A stretch of DNA of 64,000 bases from Pseudomonas migulae (GTDB taxonomy: Bacteria; Pseudomonadota; Gammaproteobacteria; Pseudomonadales; Pseudomonadaceae), in assembly GCF_024169315.1 (NCBI RefSeq), contig NZ_JALJWR010000001.1, positions 889,501 through 953,500 on the forward strand, given 5' to 3'. Position 1 is the stretch's first letter, and every line of letters starts with the position of its first letter. The notes below the pieces were generated by a model that was not told the origin of the DNA, ran no database searches, and saw only the letters and a program-made list of their open reading frames with translations. Positions 62,976-64,000 of this stretch are shown here, one piece after another. A program made the translations under genes and the position numbers.

Positions 62976-63020
62976 ATCGACTTTCGCTATTAGCCACCTT
63001 TATTAATAGAAGAAAACGAT
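62976..63020 (-). promoter_or_regulatory. Tentative OxyR-type half sites upstream of ahpC
   Basis: ATCG-N7-CTAT (62976-62990) and ATAG-N7-CGAT (63006-63020) each resemble the OxyR ATAG-N7-CTAT unit. They are separated by 15 bases instead of the usual seven. ahpC is a classical OxyR target, but the spacing makes the site uncertain. Confidence 0.3.
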
Positions 63021-63022
63021 AT

Positions 63023-63961
63023 CTAGGGCGCAAAAGGTTTTTCAGCGATCCGGGTCATCCCGAGAAAAGGATTGGCCTCCACGTAGCGCATCGCCGACTT
63101 CATGTCCTTCCAGCCCACGTAACTCATCAACGACTTCAAGTCCCAGCCACTTTGGTGCGCCCAGGTGGCGAAGCCGCGGCGCAGAGAGTGACTGGTGTAC
63201 TGCTCGGCCGGGATACCGGCGCGTTCAAGCGCCTGGCGCAGTAACGGAATGATGCTGTTGGCGTGCAACCCCTCCTCGCTCAAATGCCCCCAACGATCGA
63301 TGCCTCGGAATACCGGCCCGCGCACAAGTGCCGCTTCGGTGATCCAGGCGATGTACGCCTGCACCGGGCACAGGCGCTGCAATGCCGGCGTTTGGTAAGT
63401 CTTGCCGAGGTTTTCGCGGTCGCTCTTGCTCCGCGGCAAATACAGGGAAATGCCGGAACCCGCGCTGGCCTGCACATGTTCGATCTGTACGCGACACAAC
63501 TCATCGCTGCGGAAACCGCGCCAGAAGCCCAGCAGGATCAGCGCCGTATCGCGCCGGGCTCTTAACAGAGTCGGCTTATCGTTTTGTGATTTCGCGGTTT
63601 GTGCTTCCAGCTCCAGCGAGGCGACCACTTGCTCAAGATGCTGAAGCTGCAACGGTTCGGCCTGTTTCTCCTGAGCCGGGTGCAGCGCGCGAATGCCTTT
63701 GAAGACCTTGCGCACAACCGGCGCCTTGGTGGGGTCGGCAAAACCCTGGCTGTTGTGCCACTGCGCGAGCGCTGACAAGCGCAGCTTCAACGTGTTGATC
63801 GACAACTCACCGGCGTACGCCACCAGATAACGCGCGACGTTGTCAGCGGTGGCCGGCAGGAAACCGCCCCAACTCACTTCGAAATGCTCGATGGCCGCTC
63901 GATAGCTCCGGCGGGTGTTGTCACGCGTGGCGGCTTGCAGGTATCGATCCAGGTCGGTCAT
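63023..63961 (-). CDS. Tyrosine recombinase / site-specific integrase
   Basis: 312 residues. The N-terminal SAM-like core-binding region is DNTRRSYRAAIEHFEVSWGG. The catalytic domain has Arg151 in GFWRGFRSDELCR, His258 and Arg261 in SHSLRRGFATWAH, Trp284 in YVGWKDM replacing the second His, and nucleophile Tyr293 in SAMRYVE. The set R-H-R-W-Y is complete, so it should be active. No att site, tRNA or phage gene is adjacent, so it looks like a resident recombinase rather than an island end. A partial gene ends four bases upstream. Confidence 0.9.
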   Translation of the reverse strand: MTDLDRYLQAATRDNTRRSYRAAIEHFEVSWGGFLPATADNVARYLVAYAGELSINTLKLRLSALAQWHNSQGFADPTKAPVVRKVFKGIRALHPAQEKQAEPLQLQHLEQVVASLELEAQTAKSQNDKPTLLRARRDTALILLGFWRGFRSDELCRVQIEHVQASAGSGISLYLPRSKSDRENLGKTYQTPALQRLCPVQAYIAWITEAALVRGPVFRGIDRWGHLSEEGLHANSIIPLLRQALERAGIPAEQYTSHSLRRGFATWAHQSGWDLKSLMSYVGWKDMKSAMRYVEANPFLGMTRIAEKPFAP

Positions 63962-63965
63962 GGGC

Positions 63966-64000
63966 TCATGTCTCGAAGTCGTACGGCTTTTCCGGCGCTA
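63966..64000 (-). CDS. C-terminal end of an unidentified gene (right edge)
   Basis: A minus-strand frame ends APEKPYDFET followed by TGA, four bases before the integrase ATG. The tight spacing suggests an upstream operon gene. Too little is visible to name it, and it may be a chance open frame. Confidence 0.35.
   Translation of the reverse strand, partial: APEKPYDFET

Noticed and set aside
1..64000. tRNA, rRNA or known small-RNA genes
   Set aside because: No cloverleaf, rRNA core or recognised regulatory RNA was seen on reading; a covariance-model search would be needed to exclude small RNAs.

Overview
The window is a GC-rich, densely packed piece of a Pseudomonas chromosome, most likely from the P. 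fluorescens group. Four things support this: the pyoverdine acylase gene pvdQ beside a FecR-type anti-sigma gene and a PA2384-like Fur-type regulator; a complete ptxS-kguEKTD 2-ketogluconate operon with two exact PtxS operators; an MvaU/MvaT-type H-NS gene; and many intergenic REPINs with the fluorescens-type GTGGGAGCGGGCTTGC core. I see no rRNA, tRNA, CRISPR array, prophage or insertion sequence.

Layout. 1-6.8 kb holds small catabolic/transport units: the 5' end of an agmatinase-family ureohydrolase, a PotF-like binding protein, their likely LysR regulator, an NCS2 xanthine/uracil permease, a LEA14-like lipoprotein, and a divergent nitrilase/LysR pair. 6.8-8.7 kb has two small proteins and dpkA. 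8.9-13.7 kb is one giant 1599-residue protein resembling Pseudomonas dermonecrotic-toxin-like proteins. It has four recurring LYTP-type modules and a C-terminal zinc-protease-like HEFAH domain, and it is the most unusual object here. 13.8-18 kb is an iron/pyoverdine patch (FecR-type regulator, pvdQ, Fur-like regulator). 18-29 kb carries small membrane proteins, LysR/aldo-keto reductase, a chemoreceptor with a textbook FliA promoter, CopG/YqaA, a hydrolase, a dehydrogenase, a methyltransferase, and a cytochrome b561-TPR-ECF sigma-anti-sigma operon whose sigma gene appears to start at ATC. 29-36 kb is a two-component system divergent from an RND efflux pair lacking its own outer-membrane channel.

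36-44 kb includes DUF1345, AraC/LysE and the ptxS-kguEKTD operon. PtxS represses its own gene and kguEKTD through the two palindromes, and the operon takes up 2-ketogluconate and converts it to 6-phosphogluconate. 44-54.7 kb has aruH, a second chemoreceptor, a glycerate kinase/CdaR/MFS unit, an aldo-keto reductase, rarD and hpd, the last preceded by a Phe-rich candidate leader peptide. 55-64 kb has an EamA exporter with divergent LysR, a CSS-EAL phosphodiesterase, mvaU, a periplasmic protein, gloA, ahpF/ahpC and a tyrosine recombinase.

REPINs sit in most gene-to-gene gaps. One forms the 3' end of kguK, and another lies between pvdQ and its probable PvdS-type promoter. Starts were set from ribosome-binding sites and family alignments recalled from knowledge; no database search was run.
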